64,000 nt of DNA, taken from positions 43,679-107,678 of the forward strand of contig LNFC01000016.1 of the NCBI GenBank assembly GCA_001464545.1, written 5' to 3'. The notes beneath the pieces were generated by a model, which searched no databases, was not told where the DNA came from, and saw only the letters and a list, made by a program, of their open reading frames with translations. Position 1 is the first letter of the stretch. The number at the start of each line of letters is the position of its first letter. Below, piece by piece: positions 63,957 through 64,000 of the stretch. Both the position numbers and the translations under genes were made by a program. The DNA is from Acidobacteria bacterium Ga0077551. GTDB lineage: Bacteria; Pseudomonadota; Alphaproteobacteria; Caulobacterales; Hyphomonadaceae.

Positions 63957-64000
63957 GGGGTGGCCCTTCTCGAATGGGGTTGAAACCGGAAACCGGGCTT

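Noticed and set aside
1..64000. CRISPR arrays, rRNA genes or prophage
   Set aside because: No regularly spaced repeats, no rRNA-like sequence and no phage structural genes were seen while reading the window.

Overview
The window looks like chromosomal DNA from a GC-rich alphaproteobacterium, most likely of the Caulobacterales/Hyphomonadaceae type. This is inferred from the divK-pleD pair, the cpaF-tadB-tadC pilus genes, a DinB polymerase with an N-terminal zinc ribbon, a K+-independent H+-pyrophosphatase, and the order lptD-surA-pdxA-rsmA. Most of it is dense housekeeping sequence with short spacers and many ATGA stop/start overlaps. There are no rRNA genes, no CRISPR array and no prophage; one tRNA (Pro, GGG) was found.

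Layout: 1-2421 Tad/Flp pilus export genes (cpaF 3' end, tadB, tadC). 2454-6686 accA, thiL, hppA. 6769-10891 a BamE-like lipoprotein, a cytochrome bc1 chaperone, plsX-fabH-ihfA and a MerR regulator. 10979-23783 a mixed metabolic stretch: DUF1203, tRNA-Pro, exoribonuclease, S9 peptidase, msrB, a MaoC hydratase, a frameshifted class V aminotransferase, an acyl-CoA synthetase, an M28 peptidase, a coupled sterol desaturase/SnoaL/GNAT trio, an enoyl-CoA hydratase and CinA. 23847-27233 dnaB and the rpsF-rpsR-rplI operon. 27446-33429 fabD-fabG-acpP-fabF-mltG-yicC-gmk. 33308-38855 rsmA-pdxA-surA-lptD on the opposite strand. 39004-44400 ruvX, an AEC transporter, pyrB, a dihydroorotase-like gene, plsY and a broken dprA. 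44471-56389 the gatCAB locus, split by about 8 kb of other genes. 56433-60539 HIT, FemAB-like GNAT, GDPD, RidA and dinB. 60676-63956 divK-pleD, an MFS transporter and rpmG.

The accessory part is 44967-50713, between gatC and gatA. It holds a class II dihydroorotase (pyrC), an ATP-sulfurylase-like PP-loop enzyme (CysD family, no CysN) translationally coupled to an uncharacterised protein ending in two zinc ribbons, and a decayed IS1182-type element whose terminal inverted repeats are still readable (48627-50142). The dihydroorotase-like protein coupled to pyrB (40742-42022) has lost its metal-binding HxH motif, so the pyrC in the accessory stretch is probably the active enzyme of de novo pyrimidine synthesis. 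The CysD/zinc-ribbon pair is the best candidate here for an undescribed function.

Three chromosomal genes carry lesions (aminotransferase, dprA twice, rsmA C-terminus). From sequence alone these cannot be separated from assembly or sequencing errors.
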